DNA from: an uncultured Deferribacteraceae bacterium
GTDB taxonomy: Bacteria; Chrysiogenota; Deferribacteres; Deferribacterales; Mucispirillaceae
NCBI GenBank assembly: GCA_947041165.1
Contig: CAMRCY010000005.1
Location: forward strand, 16,122-80,121
Direction: 5' to 3'
DNA: 64,000 nucleotides
Part shown: piece after piece, positions 63,654 through 64,000 of the stretch
How positions within the stretch are numbered: the stretch's first letter is position 1
Layout of the letters: every line of letters begins with the position of its first letter
Translations under genes and position numbers: made by a program
The notes under the pieces: model-generated
Database searches by the model: none
Told to the model about the DNA's origin: nothing
The model's input: only the letters and a program-made list of their open reading frames with translations

Positions 63654-64000
63654 AAAACAGGTTTTCAACCTCTATCGTTTTGAAAATATAGATACGTTAT
63701 TTTTATACTAACAAATTATTTAACGCTCTGCGTATGCAAGTAATTTATATCTATACCAACACACACTATCTTAACGCTTTTGTGCAAGCAAACAACGCCA
63801 ACAACCTAAGCCACACAAAACAGGTTTTCAACCTCTATCATTTTGAAAATATAGATATGTTATTTTTATACTAACAAATTATTTAACGCTCTGCGCATGC
63901 AAGTAGTTTATATCTATACCAACACACACTATCTTAACGCTTTTATGCAAGCAAACAACGCCAACAACCTAAGCCACACAAAACAGGTTTTCAACCTCTA
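63654..64000. repeat. 163-bp tandem repeat, at least 2.1 copies, open at the window edge
   Basis: CAGGTTTTCAACCTCTAT begins at 63658, 63821 and 63984, offset 163. Each unit includes a nested stem-loop (CAAAAC, AGGTT-TTC-AACCT, GTTTTG) and a 46-codon ATG ORF (63734-63874 in the first copy, starting MQVIYIYTNTHYLNAF) that crosses the repeat junction. Copies differ by a handful of transitions. Confidence 0.92.

Noticed and set aside
63125..64000. Repeat arrays considered as CRISPR
   Set aside because: The repeats are contiguous, 62 and 163 bp, without unique spacers of 30-40 bp, and no cas gene is near.

Overview
The window is AT-rich chromosomal DNA (about 30% G+C by eye) from a didermic (Gram-negative) bacterium. 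It carries type II secretion genes (gspC, gspD), apolipoprotein N-acyltransferase, two SurA/PpiC-type chaperones, GmhA for LPS heptose, TatA, a small outer-membrane barrel, and a complete succinate dehydrogenase. The gene order pheA-hisC-aroF-tyrA-aroA-cmk-ispH-rpsA-sppA, TrmI, an MJ_1487-like radical SAM protein and the tig-clpP-clpX-lon block suggest Deferribacterota or a deltaproteobacterial relative. That placement is inference; no rRNA is present to settle it.

Layout. 1-1184: gspD (5' end only) and gspC, leftward. 1275-5045: CPBP protease and sdhC-sdhD-sdhA-sdhB, leftward. 5918-8385: DUF2007-like gene, sdhE-like gene, a 60-codon gene and an anchored protein of unknown function. 8549-17452: copA, then rightward a degenerate receiver coupled to dnaE, thiD, a methyltransferase and a nitroreductase. 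18042-28718: rpmB, DUF1858, trmB, an NfeD protease, radical SAM protein, a secreted protein, two paralogous TPR proteins, a glycosyltransferase, a YbeD-like protein and a barrel. 29123-40975: comM, sppA, then rpsA-ispH-cmk-aroA-tyrA-aroF-hisC-pheA, leftward. 41084-50800: trmI, rqcP, two PPIases, mfd, gmhA, yraN, rnhB, hypB, hypA. 51470-58138: rpsU, lon, clpX, clpP, tig. 58350-58871: tRNA-His and tRNA-Leu. 59387-63100: lnt, tatA, ecfT, truA.

The genes are almost all housekeeping: the shikimate/aromatic branch feeds Phe and Tyr, the tig-clpP-clpX-lon run is a protein-quality module, the two parvulins serve outer-membrane biogenesis, and SdhABCD with SdhE is the respiratory complex II set. No phage, IS element, CRISPR array or defence island was seen.

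The unusual property is repeat content. Nearly every intergenic gap over 150 bp holds a direct tandem repeat whose sequence is private to that gap (units of 26/27, 38, 45/46, 49, 62, 71, 71, 78, 97, 101 and 163 bp), and the same process appears to have enlarged trmB and rnhB in frame. The most striking case is between ecfT and truA. There, three 97-bp copies of the stop/start junction each preserve an intact 34-codon reading frame whose stop overlaps the next start by 8 nt, so a ribosome could pass from ecfT to truA without an untranslated gap. Other oddities are an mfd gene with no ATG/GTG/TTG at its expected start (an ATA follows a good ribosome binding site), an SdhE with the motif Gly replaced by Ala, a CopA with SEHF in place of SEHP, and an 89-bp overlap between two PPIase genes.
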